A DNA stretch of 64,000 bases from Nitrosomonas sp. Nm51 (GTDB lineage Bacteria; Pseudomonadota; Gammaproteobacteria; Burkholderiales; Nitrosomonadaceae), in contig NZ_FOGH01000004.1 in assembly GCF_900111165.1 (NCBI RefSeq), positions 62,001 through 126,000 on the forward strand, written 5' to 3'. Both the position numbers and the translations under genes were made by a program. Position 1 is the first letter of the stretch, and each line of letters opens with the position of its first letter. Below the pieces are notes generated by a model. That model worked only from the letters and a program-made list of their open reading frames with translations, had not been told where the DNA came from and ran no database searches. Shown piece after piece: positions 18,995 to 27,401 of the stretch.

Positions 18995-19453
18995 TTAGCC
19001 ATTGGCAATCGTCAATCCTTCATGAACGATCTCGATAGTTTCGATCGCAACTTCATTTCCCTCAGACTTCAAATCGGTACCGGTAATTTTGCTGGGCCAC
19101 GCATTCGTCAGCGTCCATACCATAGTGGCGTTGCCGCCCTCATCCAGCAAACTGATAGTTACCGGCAGCCGTTTGATGGTATTCATTTTGATTTGCGTAA
19201 ACCAGTCCCAGAATTTATTATCGCCTTTAAATACACCTTTTTTCATGGTGACATTGCCAACCTTTTTCATGCCGGGCATTTTAATGACTGCGAATTCCGG
19301 GCTGTCACCATGCCGGTACTTTATTTCTTCGGATTGAATGTCGAGGCCGCTGACCTCCTGAAACGACATAACCTGCGAATCCCATTTAACCTGAAAATAA
19401 AATTTCGGCATGGGCCATACGGATGCTGATTGACTTGATCCATCATCTGCCAT
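18995..19453 (-). CDS. Inner tube protein, first paralogue (Afp1/Pvc1-like)
   Basis: This 152-aa tail-tube protein has PKFYFQVKWDSQVMSFQEVSG near 16-36, HGDSPEFAVIKMPGMKK near 48-64, and the C-terminal strand EGNEVAIETIEIVHEGL. It should stack as hexamers to build the inner tube inside the sheath. It directly follows the sheath gene with a 71-nt gap. The assignment is firm. Confidence 0.93.
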   Translation of the reverse strand: MADDGSSQSASVWPMPKFYFQVKWDSQVMSFQEVSGLDIQSEEIKYRHGDSPEFAVIKMPGMKKVGNVTMKKGVFKGDNKFWDWFTQIKMNTIKRLPVTISLLDEGGNATMVWTLTNAWPSKITGTDLKSEGNEVAIETIEIVHEGLTIANG

Positions 19454-19524
19454 AATTCACCTCTGTCTCAATAGTTTAAAATTGCGTACGCCGATTTAGC
19501 CGGTCATTCAAAACACTATACATA

Positions 19525-21027
19525 TCATGATTTCTGCATTTGCTGCTGGAATGTAATCTCGATAAATTCTGCCGGACGGCTTAAGGCAACCAGTACTGTA
19601 ACGCGCAAAATACCATCGAGAATATCCTGTGGCGTCATGGTCTCACCAAGTCCCACATACACACCAAATGCATCTTCGGGTGTAGTACCCGCCAATCCGC
19701 CGCGCTTCCAGATACTGATCAAAAAATTGTTAATCATACTTTTGATCGTCACCCAGGTATTGGAAACATTGGGCTCAAACACATAAGCCTTGGCGGCCAG
19801 CTTGATGGATTCCTCAAGCATGATCATGGTTCTGCGCACATTGATATACCGCCAGTCCAGACTATTTCCATCCAGCGTACGCGCTCCCCATACCAGTGTT
19901 CCTTCCCCGATAAACGAACGTATGGCATTGATCGACTTACCGGCCGTGGTTACGTTCAAATCTTCCTGTTCATCATGTGTAATTTCGATCGACGGCGAAA
20001 CCACACTGTTGAGGCTGACATTGGCTGGTGCCTTCCAGACGCCACGGGTATTGTCGACCATTGAATAAATGCCGGCCATAGCGGCCGCCGGCGGAAGTAA
20101 ATTCAAGCGGCTTCTGACGGCCAGCAGGATCATTCCGTATAACGGGCTGACCACATTCAGCGTTTTATGCAATTCCGGATCGTCCGCATCCGATATTTTT
20201 TTTGTCTGCGCCTTTATTTCATCTTTCTTTGCATCGGTCAACTGGCTGTTGTCGACTTCGGCGTCCAGCAGCTCTTTTAAGGTATCCAGGTTGGTTATGT
20301 TGGAGAAACTCAGTTCACCAGCCTGCACGACCGATGTGTTCAACCAGGGATAGTACGCTGCAGCAAAATCCAGAAAACTGGTGCCGAGCTTATTGCGGAA
20401 GCTTTCGATACAGTTACCGTCCGGATCATGTTGATCTCTGTAACCATTGTACAGGTCGAGAATGGCAAAACGGTTTTTCATCACGTAACCGCAATGTTTT
20501 AATGCAGCTTGCTGCAATGCAATGCAATCGTCTTCTTTGTCGATGGACATGGCATCCGGAATCACCACCATGGTGGGTTCCTGTTCTTTCAGCAGTACTT
20601 TGATGCCGCCTTCAAGTTTTGCCTTATCAATAGCGCCTTCGTTATATTTGCCGACCGAGATCACATAACATGCCCCGCCGCCATTCTGGAAGAACAGTAT
20701 CATACTGTAGTAGAGCAGAAACCGTTGATTCTGGTGTATCAGGTAGTACTCTTTTCCATCGCTGGAGAAATCCGCTTCCGCCGATGACGCATCTTCAGGC
20801 TTTTTATCCTGAATTTCAAACTGCGATTTGGGCGCACCACCGAAAAAACTGATGAACTCTGCCATCGACGAAATGCGCCATGCTTTGTTTAACAGCGTTT
20901 TACCCTGATTATCGGCGCGTTCCGTATACCCGATAAAGGCCGGCACCGCAGTTGCAACTTCAACCACGGAATTTGGAAACGCATTTTTTTCAACAATGTA
21001 AACACCCGGTGTTTTGTACTGCCCCAT
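19525..21027 (-). CDS. Contractile sheath protein (Afp2-4/Pvc2-4-like)
   Basis: This 500-aa tail-sheath protein has the N-terminal signature YKTPGVYIVEKNAFPNSV, VATAVPAFIGYTE and RISSMAEFISFFG. Its C-terminal sheath domain contains DWRYINVRRTMIMLEESIK, FEPNVSNTW and SRPAEFIEITFQQ. It polymerises around the tube and contracts to drive it outward. Only one sheath gene is present, whereas afp and pvc carry three, so this particle has a homo-oligomeric sheath unless another copy lies elsewhere. A strong AAAGGAGC ribosome-binding site lies just upstream of the ATG. Confidence 0.95.
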   Translation of the reverse strand: MGQYKTPGVYIVEKNAFPNSVVEVATAVPAFIGYTERADNQGKTLLNKAWRISSMAEFISFFGGAPKSQFEIQDKKPEDASSAEADFSSDGKEYYLIHQNQRFLLYYSMILFFQNGGGACYVISVGKYNEGAIDKAKLEGGIKVLLKEQEPTMVVIPDAMSIDKEDDCIALQQAALKHCGYVMKNRFAILDLYNGYRDQHDPDGNCIESFRNKLGTSFLDFAAAYYPWLNTSVVQAGELSFSNITNLDTLKELLDAEVDNSQLTDAKKDEIKAQTKKISDADDPELHKTLNVVSPLYGMILLAVRSRLNLLPPAAAMAGIYSMVDNTRGVWKAPANVSLNSVVSPSIEITHDEQEDLNVTTAGKSINAIRSFIGEGTLVWGARTLDGNSLDWRYINVRRTMIMLEESIKLAAKAYVFEPNVSNTWVTIKSMINNFLISIWKRGGLAGTTPEDAFGVYVGLGETMTPQDILDGILRVTVLVALSRPAEFIEITFQQQMQKS

Positions 21028-21154
21028 GATTTGCTCCTTTAGATTGGATTATTACGCCTTGTTTCCTTTGTCACCCTTGCCACAATACAACAATGAATAA
21101 ATTGGCCGTTTTCACCTGTGAGATTGGATTATCTCCAGAACTGGTATTATTAAT

Positions 21155-22027
21155 CTAATTTACGTAAATCTCCGAAATTTTTTCCATTTTTCCACCCACC
21201 CAGTCTGAATGCATGTGACTGACTGAAGCATTGGGTAACCGGTTGATCAATACTCTATCTCTTGGATTCTGTGATTCTTTAAGCGATTCTTTAAGCTGCA
21301 ACCGCTGGTGCGGACGCTCATGCATCTCGATGGCCTGCGTCGATTGCAATATCTTGGCCGAATGATTTCCTGGCAATATGGCTTCACCGATTTCTTCAAA
21401 TACAACGCTGCTGTCCAGATCCTTGATATACAGACTGCGCCGGGACAAATCGTCCATCAGATAGTACTTCCAGAATGTTCGGTTACTCGCAAATGAAATA
21501 AAAAAAATACGCGCGTCGCCGGTTTCTTGATCCAGGGACAATAAATGAGAATCGCTGTGTATCGTGAATTGAATGATAAAACAAGGCGGCACGTGATAAT
21601 CCCGTGGCTGCAGGCAACGCCTGATCCGATCCGAATTCAAATATTTATAGTCCATGTCGGATACGAAGGTGTCACCATGCAGCAACTGTCTGCCCACTGC
21701 ATCTCCGGTTGGCTGTTGATTGTCAAAACACAGCAAGACGTCTTGAGATCGTCCGGCGGGCGCTGTATACAGAAAAAAATTCGCATCGTTCGAGAACACC
21801 TTAAAGATCAGTGTCAATCCGTCTTCTGCATACATATGCAGGCGATCCTGCTTGCTTGTCTCGAAAAAAACTGAAAGACGATTGGCTGCGGTTTTAAACA
21901 ACAGACCCGGACGGTTGAATAAGCGGGATGTCCCGGGCGTCGGAACAAAAACAAGCGACTTACAGGCATGATTGGTAAAATACCTATGTTCGACAGTAAC
22001 ATTAAACAGTAACTGATAGGCATTCAT
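21155..22027 (-). CDS. Unknown protein between terminator and sheath genes
   Basis: I do not recognise this 290-aa protein. It is rich in beta strands for the first 215 residues. Near 134-144 is a DYKYLNSDRIRR element and near 177-190 an FFISFASNRTFWKYY element. The C-terminal 70 residues are charged and probably helical. There is no signal peptide or membrane segment. It lies between the DUF4255 gene (93-nt gap) and the sheath gene (127-nt gap), so it is very likely a structural or assembly protein of this injection system. Its beta-rich character would suit a cap, collar or fibre part, but that is inference. Confidence 0.65.
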   Translation of the reverse strand: MNAYQLLFNVTVEHRYFTNHACKSLVFVPTPGTSRLFNRPGLLFKTAANRLSVFFETSKQDRLHMYAEDGLTLIFKVFSNDANFFLYTAPAGRSQDVLLCFDNQQPTGDAVGRQLLHGDTFVSDMDYKYLNSDRIRRCLQPRDYHVPPCFIIQFTIHSDSHLLSLDQETGDARIFFISFASNRTFWKYYLMDDLSRRSLYIKDLDSSVVFEEIGEAILPGNHSAKILQSTQAIEMHERPHQRLQLKESLKESQNPRDRVLINRLPNASVSHMHSDWVGGKMEKISEIYVN

Positions 22028-22120
22028 TGGCTTGATTCAAGCTCCATCGTAACCACGGCAAGTTTGGCCCGTCCATTTAAATACGCTAACCGACACTGTA
22101 AATGCAAATGTTACCGGCTG

Positions 22121-22705
22121 TCAATTGTTACCAAACGGCGGGACCGAAGGCTTGGGCATAGTTACAACCGGCTGACGCCCGACGATTTCGTCCGAATCAA
22201 AGGTAACCATGCGCACACGATACAAAATCGAAGGCATGTATTTCCCGCCTAATGCGCTCCATAAGTTGCTCAGGTCCTGTACCGAAAGATTCTCTATATC
22301 CAGAGCCAGTTTTTCAATTCTCTTGTCCATCTCGGGCGCTGTATGATGGCTAAACAATGGATTGCGCTGAAAAAAACTGATCGTACTGGATAAAAATTTT
22401 AATGCTTCGACATAATTGTTGCCGGTGAAATTTGCTGTTATCATGACATACAGATTGAAATGCAGCGCGGTGTTACGTTGCAAGACCCGCTCGCCAAACC
22501 CCTGCGCGCCGGCCGATGGCCCCAGCACGGAGTCCTTTTCAATATTGGTTAGAAAAACCACCAGTTTGTTGTGAATATTCGGCGCAACGCTGCCATCCAT
22601 ATCCAGCAGATTGGAAACAACTACCATATCTTCATTCAGCGCGTAGGTCCGTCTCAAATATTGATTGAGCTGACCTGCCAACAGCTGTATTGCCAGGTTA
22701 ATCAT
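22121..22705 (-). CDS. DUF4255 tail-terminator protein (Afp16/Pvc16-like)
   Basis: This 194-aa protein has the DUF4255 N-terminal domain. It shows MINLAIQLLAGQLNQYLRR, a ring-forming helix, then NKLVVFLTNIEKD, LHFNLYVMITANFTGNNYVEALKFL and LSNLWSALGGKYMPSILYRVRMV. Afp16/Pvc16-type proteins cap the distal end of tube and sheath and stop elongation. It is the first gene of the injection-system block. It starts only 34 nt downstream of the dacB stop codon, so no independent promoter space is obvious. Confidence 0.9.
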   Translation of the reverse strand: MINLAIQLLAGQLNQYLRRTYALNEDMVVVSNLLDMDGSVAPNIHNKLVVFLTNIEKDSVLGPSAGAQGFGERVLQRNTALHFNLYVMITANFTGNNYVEALKFLSSTISFFQRNPLFSHHTAPEMDKRIEKLALDIENLSVQDLSNLWSALGGKYMPSILYRVRMVTFDSDEIVGRQPVVTMPKPSVPPFGNN

Positions 22706-22739
22706 CTTATTTCCTCAATTTGGCATGCTTCGATACCTG

Positions 22740-24218
22740 CTAACGTTCATAAATCCACTGCAACAGCGTATCCGTTGCCTCGCGGGAACGAGCTGCCTGC
22801 GAATGATTGACAAAAACAACCACTACAACGCGCCGTCCCGACTGATCGAGCATATAACCGGCCAGCGCGCTGACATTGTTTAGCGCCCCTGTCTTCATGT
22901 GCGCAAGACCGCTGACCGCCGTTCCGGCCAGCCGCCCCCTCATGGTACCGTCAACCGCCGCGATCGGTAAAGACGCGATAAACTCCGGCATCACAGGACT
23001 GTTAAACGCCGTCAGCAGCAGCTGCCCCATATGCCTGGCACTGATACGTTCGATCCGCGATAATCCTGAACCATTCTCGATAACCAACTCTGGAAAGAAC
23101 AATTGCTTGGCTGCCAGCCACTGCTTCAAGGCATGCTCGGATTTTTCAAGCGTCGCCGGAGAACGTGCTGAGCTTGTTGAACCGGCGGTTCCAAGCGTCA
23201 AAAACAACTGGCGTGCCGCAATATTATTACTGAATTTGTTAATACCGCGAATCACTTCTGCCAATGGCGGCGAATAATAAGTCTTTAGATGCGACAGATC
23301 CGCAGGCGCTTCAGCAATAATAACGTCGCCATCAAACACGCCGCCCTGCTGCGACCAGAACCGTTTAAACAATTCCCGCGTGTAAATTGCGCTATCATGC
23401 AGGCCAAGCAAAAGAGACTGTCTGCCGCATCGCGCGGAAAAACTGCCGTTCAAAATAACCTGCGGTGAATCATTTCCTTTCTCACCAGCTTCAATTTCCA
23501 CATCCAGAAAATTACGCCAGCCGCCACATGGCTTGTCACTGAGTTTCAGATTGTTTACGACGCGCAGTGAGTCAGGTATCGGATCGGCAGTCACTCTGAC
23601 TCCCTTCTTTTCCAAATCCGGCATAAGATGCAGGGCAGTGGAACGGTAGTTGACCAGCAACGCTTCCGGCAGGATGTTATAGGTCCGATAGGGCTGACCG
23701 TCAAACGCACCGGGGTCGCTTGGCGGAATATCGTAATAGCTATGATCCAGAATTAGATTGCCAGTAATCTGCGTCAACCCGGTCTGGCGCAGGCGGTGGA
23801 TCAGCAGCCAGAAATGTTCCAGATCGAGTTTTGGGTCGCCATAGCCTTTAATCACCAGATCGCCATGCAGAATACCATTGAGAATTTTACCGTGCGCGGA
23901 GATAACCGTCTGCCAGGCATAAGCCGGGCCGAGAATTTCAAGTCCGGCATAAGTTGTAACCAGTTTCATTGCCGAAGCGGGATTCATGGCGGTATCGGCA
24001 TTCAATGCCAGCATGGGTTGCGATGCGCCGACCTCTTGCACGTAAACACCCAGCGCTGATGTTGGAATACCGGTTCTGTCCAGTTTTTGTTGAACTGAAG
24101 CAGGCAATTGTCGAGTGATCTGCGGACTGGCTACCTGGCCAGCCGGCAAACGCAGCGGCAAACAAATCAGCAGCAAAAAAAACCACTTCAATATGCCGGA
24201 ATGTATGCGTCTCACCAT
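22740..24218 (-). CDS. dacB: D-alanyl-D-alanine carboxypeptidase/endopeptidase (PBP4 family)
   Basis: This 492-aa periplasmic penicillin-binding protein trims or cleaves peptidoglycan peptide cross-links. A signal peptide (about 1-27) is followed by the three active-site motifs: SAMK (Ser82-Lys85), SNN (near KFSNNIA) and KTG (AHMKTGAL). The spacing between the first and second motifs is large, as expected for the PBP4/S13 family with its inserted domains. It follows the small lipoprotein gene by 29 nt and is followed after 34 nt by the injection-system genes. Housekeeping cell-wall maintenance is its known role; any link with the injection system is only positional. Confidence 0.95.
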   Translation of the reverse strand: MVRRIHSGILKWFFLLLICLPLRLPAGQVASPQITRQLPASVQQKLDRTGIPTSALGVYVQEVGASQPMLALNADTAMNPASAMKLVTTYAGLEILGPAYAWQTVISAHGKILNGILHGDLVIKGYGDPKLDLEHFWLLIHRLRQTGLTQITGNLILDHSYYDIPPSDPGAFDGQPYRTYNILPEALLVNYRSTALHLMPDLEKKGVRVTADPIPDSLRVVNNLKLSDKPCGGWRNFLDVEIEAGEKGNDSPQVILNGSFSARCGRQSLLLGLHDSAIYTRELFKRFWSQQGGVFDGDVIIAEAPADLSHLKTYYSPPLAEVIRGINKFSNNIAARQLFLTLGTAGSTSSARSPATLEKSEHALKQWLAAKQLFFPELVIENGSGLSRIERISARHMGQLLLTAFNSPVMPEFIASLPIAAVDGTMRGRLAGTAVSGLAHMKTGALNNVSALAGYMLDQSGRRVVVVVFVNHSQAARSREATDTLLQWIYER

Positions 24219-24247
24219 GGCTGCGTCACATGTACACGAGATGCAGG

Positions 24248-24583
24248 CTATTTCTGTTTACCGCATATCGAATAGCCATCATCCCAGCCGGTGCGGTACT
24301 GGCCGTCGCTTTCATAGCGTTCGTAGTCCTTGAAGCCCCATTCGGATTTTTTAGCGGTTTCGCATCCGTCAATATAACCCTCACGGGAGATAGGCGGATA
24401 ACCCATCAGATTATATGTTGGTCTGGTGCTTGGCGGCAGCGGACCCGCCGGACGCTCTATGATCGGTTTTACTGCTGGACGAGGCGGATACGAAGCCGTT
24501 TCAAATAGCGCACAACTTGAAACGGCCAGAAACGCCAGCCCGGAAACACAACATTTAATACGGTAATTCATGTGCATTTTCAA
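24248..24583 (-). CDS. Small lipoprotein of unknown function
   Basis: This 111-aa protein has a lipobox LAVSSC after a hydrophobic signal segment (about residues 10-24), so it is probably a lipoprotein. The mature part is proline-rich at first (PPRPAVKPIIERPAGPLPP). It ends in a Gly/Tyr/Trp-rich region (REGYIDGCETAKKSEWG ... TGWDDGYSICGKQ) with two cysteines that may pair. I do not recognise the family. It lies between sucD and dacB, co-directional and tightly spaced (41 and 29 nt). Confidence 0.75.
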   Translation of the reverse strand: MKMHMNYRIKCCVSGLAFLAVSSCALFETASYPPRPAVKPIIERPAGPLPPSTRPTYNLMGYPPISREGYIDGCETAKKSEWGFKDYERYESDGQYRTGWDDGYSICGKQK

Positions 24584-24624
24584 CCCTCATACACAAAAAA
24601 TTGTTTGAAGTGTTTCGGACAATA

Positions 24625-25503
24625 TCAATTCAACGCCGACTTCAGCAGTTTCCCCATCTCTGCGGGATTACGCGTCACCCGTATCCCGCATTCCTCCATC
24701 ACCGCAAGTTTCTCTTGCGCCGTTCCCTTGCCACCGGAAATGATTGCGCCGGCATGGCCCATGCGCTTGCCGGGCGGCGCGGTCACACCGGCGATAAAAC
24801 CGACGACGGGCTTGCGCATATGCTCTTTTACCCAGCGCGCACAATCCTCTTCGTCTGTGCCGCCGATTTCGCCGACCATCAGCACCGCTTCGGTTTCTTC
24901 ATCGTCATTGAATAATTGCATCACATCAAGGTGTTTCAAGCCATTGACCGGATCGCCACCGATCCCGATACAGGTCGACTGTCCGAGCCCCTGTTCCATC
25001 AATTGCGCGACCGCTTCATACGTCAACGTACCCGAGCGTGAAACCACGCCGATACGCCCTTTTTTATGGATGTAGCCAGGCATGATGCCGATTTTGATTT
25101 CATCGGGCGTAATAATGCCGGGACAGTTCGGGCCGATCAGGCGCGTTTTCTTACCCTGCATTTTATAACGCGTACGGATCATATCGCGTACCGGAATACC
25201 TTCAGTAATACAGATGACCAGATCGAGCTCCGCTTCAACTGCTTCATCAATCGCCGCGGCGGCATACGGCGGCGGCACATAAATTACCGACACGTTGCCC
25301 CCCGTAGCATCCTTGGCTTCCTCGACCGTGCCATAGACCGGAACACCTTCAAAATTTTCACCCGGTTTGCGCGGATTGACGCCGGCTACAAAACACGACC
25401 CGCCATTGGCGTACTCCCGGCACATGCGGGTATGAAACCGGCCCGTTTTTCCGGTTATTCCCTGCGTTATCACGCGGCTGTTCTGATTGATGAGGATGGA
25501 CAT
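24625..25503 (-). CDS. sucD: Succinyl-CoA synthetase alpha subunit
   Basis: This 292-aa subunit catalyses, with SucC, the reversible ADP/GDP-dependent conversion of succinyl-CoA to succinate in the TCA cycle. The CoA-binding Rossmann region is near 1-125 ([19 protein letters not shown] at 124-133). The phospho-histidine is H250 in [12 protein letters not shown]. The length is normal for the family. It lies 46 nt downstream of sucC in the usual sucCD order. Confidence 0.98.
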   Translation of the reverse strand: MSILINQNSRVITQGITGKTGRFHTRMCREYANGGSCFVAGVNPRKPGENFEGVPVYGTVEEAKDATGGNVSVIYVPPPYAAAAIDEAVEAELDLVICITEGIPVRDMIRTRYKMQGKKTRLIGPNCPGIITPDEIKIGIMPGYIHKKGRIGVVSRSGTLTYEAVAQLMEQGLGQSTCIGIGGDPVNGLKHLDVMQLFNDDEETEAVLMVGEIGGTDEEDCARWVKEHMRKPVVGFIAGVTAPPGKRMGHAGAIISGGKGTAQEKLAVMEECGIRVTRNPAEMGKLLKSALN

Positions 25504-25549
25504 GAATCACAACTCCTTCAATGAATAAATCGAATGATCAAGTAACAGT

Positions 25550-26716
25550 TCAGACACCTTCAGCCGCCCTGACTGCTTTTTGCGCCGCATCCGCCATATT
25601 TTCGGCCGCAATGACGGCCAGACCGGAATCCGCCAGAATCTGCTTGCCAAGCCTCACATTGGTGCCTTCCAAACGCACTACCAGCGGCACTGTTAACCGC
25701 ACTTCACGTGCCGCCTGTACTACGCCTTCCGCGATCACATCGCAGCGCATAATACCGCCAAAAATATTGACCAGAATTGCTTCTAGCCTGGGGTTTTTCA
25801 ACATCAGCTTGAACGCTTCAGTCACTTTATCCGCCGTCGCGCCGCCGCCGACATCGAGAAAATTCGCCGGATTACCGCCATAGAGTTTAATGATATCCAT
25901 CGTTGCCATCGCAAGTCCGGCGCCATTGACAAGGCAGCCGATATTGCCGTCGAGTGGAATATACGACAAATCATGTTCCGATGCCTTGACTTCGAGCGGG
26001 TCTTCCTCATCAAGATCGCGTAACGCGATTATATCGGGATGACGGAACAGTGCATTATCGTCAAAATTCATTTTCGCATCCAGCGCAAATACACGACTGT
26101 CAGCCGTCAGCACCAGCGGATTGATTTCCACCAGCGATGCGTCTTTGTCGTCAAACGCTTTGTACAACGCTTTGAACAGCGCTACCGCTTCGCTGTGGCT
26201 TGTATCAGGAATGCCTGTTTTCACCGCGATCTCCAGCGCCTCACCATCAGTCAGGCCTGCAATCGGATCAATCAACAGCTTGTGGATTTTTTCTGGTGTT
26301 TCGGCAGCTACCTGTTCGATATCCATGCCGCCTTCGGCGCTTGCCATCAGGCACACACGCTGGCTGCCGCGGTCGACCACCATACCGGCATAATACTCAT
26401 TGGCGATATTGACACCTTCCTCGATAAACAACCGCCGCACAGTCTGTCCTTCCGGTCCGGTCTGATGCGTTACCAATTGCATGCCGAGCATGTTCCCAGC
26501 CAGTTCTCGCACTGCTTGCAACGACTTCGCAATCTTGACGCCACCACCCTTGCCACGCCCGCCGGCATAGATCTGCGCCTTCACAACCCAGGTATCACCA
26601 CCCAGTTCCCGGGCAGCTTTCACCGCTTCATCAACACTGAAACTGGCAATACCGCGAGGCGTCGTCACACCATATTGCCGCAAAATTTCCTTGGCCTGAT
26701 ATTCATGAATTTTCAT
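25550..26716 (-). CDS. sucC: Succinyl-CoA synthetase beta subunit (ADP-forming)
   Basis: This 388-aa subunit has an ATP-grasp domain in the first 240 residues ([17 protein letters not shown]; the glycine-rich [11 protein letters not shown]) and a C-terminal CoA-ligase domain ([44 protein letters not shown]). It pairs with SucD downstream. The length matches SucC. It is the first gene of the sucC-sucD-lipoprotein-dacB run. Confidence 0.98.
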   Translation of the reverse strand: MKIHEYQAKEILRQYGVTTPRGIASFSVDEAVKAARELGGDTWVVKAQIYAGGRGKGGGVKIAKSLQAVRELAGNMLGMQLVTHQTGPEGQTVRRLFIEEGVNIANEYYAGMVVDRGSQRVCLMASAEGGMDIEQVAAETPEKIHKLLIDPIAGLTDGEALEIAVKTGIPDTSHSEAVALFKALYKAFDDKDASLVEINPLVLTADSRVFALDAKMNFDDNALFRHPDIIALRDLDEEDPLEVKASEHDLSYIPLDGNIGCLVNGAGLAMATMDIIKLYGGNPANFLDVGGGATADKVTEAFKLMLKNPRLEAILVNIFGGIMRCDVIAEGVVQAAREVRLTVPLVVRLEGTNVRLGKQILADSGLAVIAAENMADAAQKAVRAAEGV

Positions 26717-26757
26717 AACATGGATAATTGAATGAATTAATTGTTTTGATGTCCGTC

Positions 26758-26785
26758 AGTATAACGCACAATAATTTGACGGTAA
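26758..26785 (-). promoter_or_regulatory. Possible sigma70-type promoter for sucC
   Basis: On the minus strand a TATACT box (26758-26763) lies 16 nt downstream of TTACCG (26780-26785), about 40 nt ahead of the sucC ATG. The -10 box is good; the -35 match is poor. It may drive the whole sucCD-dacB-injection-system run, but only the position supports that. Confidence 0.3.
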
Positions 26786-27131
26786 TCCCTCTGCTATTAA
26801 CCTAAGCTAAAAGTAATAGTAATGATGCGTTTTATATTATGACCCATACACAGACTTATACAACAACTGCACCAGCCAGAACTTCGGTAAAACTTATTCC
26901 ATGAGTACAAACCGTACTTTCGTTAGAACCCATGAAAACCAGCAGGCATCATAATGACAGGCCAAAATCCAGCGTACTGGTGCAATATTGGGTTAGCGCC
27001 TGTCGCGATTCGCTGCCAATGCTGGCCAACCAAAGCCGATGGTTCTTATCAAGCCACTAAAACTGCTGGCCGGGCATCAACTGAAAGTCATTGATGACTG
27101 GGGCAGCGGTCCCTAATAAAATATTTTTTAT
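26786..27131. other. Intergenic stretch without a recognised gene
   Basis: There is no convincing coding region between sucC and the second mobile element. The longest reasonable frame on the plus strand begins ATGAAAACCAGC at 26932 and ends at 27060 (42 aa). It has no clear ribosome-binding site or family resemblance. A run of AT-rich sequence precedes the element at 27132. The stretch may be decayed coding DNA. Confidence 0.4.
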
Positions 27132-27401
27132 CTAGTGCTCTATCAATATGATATTGCCGGGTTCAGTGAGTTTGTCAGCGTACATGACAAGACGTGCCTT
27201 GCAGGCAATAGTCATTCTATTGTCAAAAGGCGCAACGCAGACCATGGACGCTGACAAGCTCACCCACAGGGCGCTACCGTAGTGCTCTGCAACTGCGTTA
27301 CAGTACTTGAAAAGGGAGCAGCCCTTTCCTGCGTGCTGCGCCTTGTTGCATAACAGCACGGTAACGCTGTACCAGGCAATATCATATTGATAGAGCACTA
27401 G
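27132..27401. mobile_element. MITE-like element with 23-bp perfect inverted ends and CTAG duplication
   Basis: The 262-bp core is bounded by perfect 23-bp inverted repeats (27136-27158 and 27375-27397; ends begin TGCTCTATCAATATG) and flanked by CTAG on each side (27132-27135 and 27398-27401). CTAG fits the YTAR target preference known for part of the IS5 family. The interior has no transposase but many nested palindromes. These include GTGAG...CATG at 27167-27187 pairing with its complement near 27242-27263, CAATAG/CTATTG, AAAGGG/CCCTTT and AAGGCGCA/TGCGCCTT. Its right end encodes the last residues and stop of the neighbouring glycosyltransferase gene. Confidence 0.85.

Noticed and set aside
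1-22705. Prophage or type VI secretion system
   Set aside because: No capsid, portal, terminase, integrase or TssJLM/ClpV genes; LysM, DUF5908, DUF4255 and the AAA+ ATPase identify an extracellular-type injection system.
26932-27060. 42-aa frame that loosely recalled a transposase dimerisation segment
   Set aside because: The resemblance rests on a few hydrophobic residues and the frame lacks any start signal; reported only as intergenic.
27132-27398. 88-aa minus-strand open frame inside the second mobile element
   Set aside because: It spans the inverted ends and palindromes of a non-coding element; no domain or ribosome-binding site.
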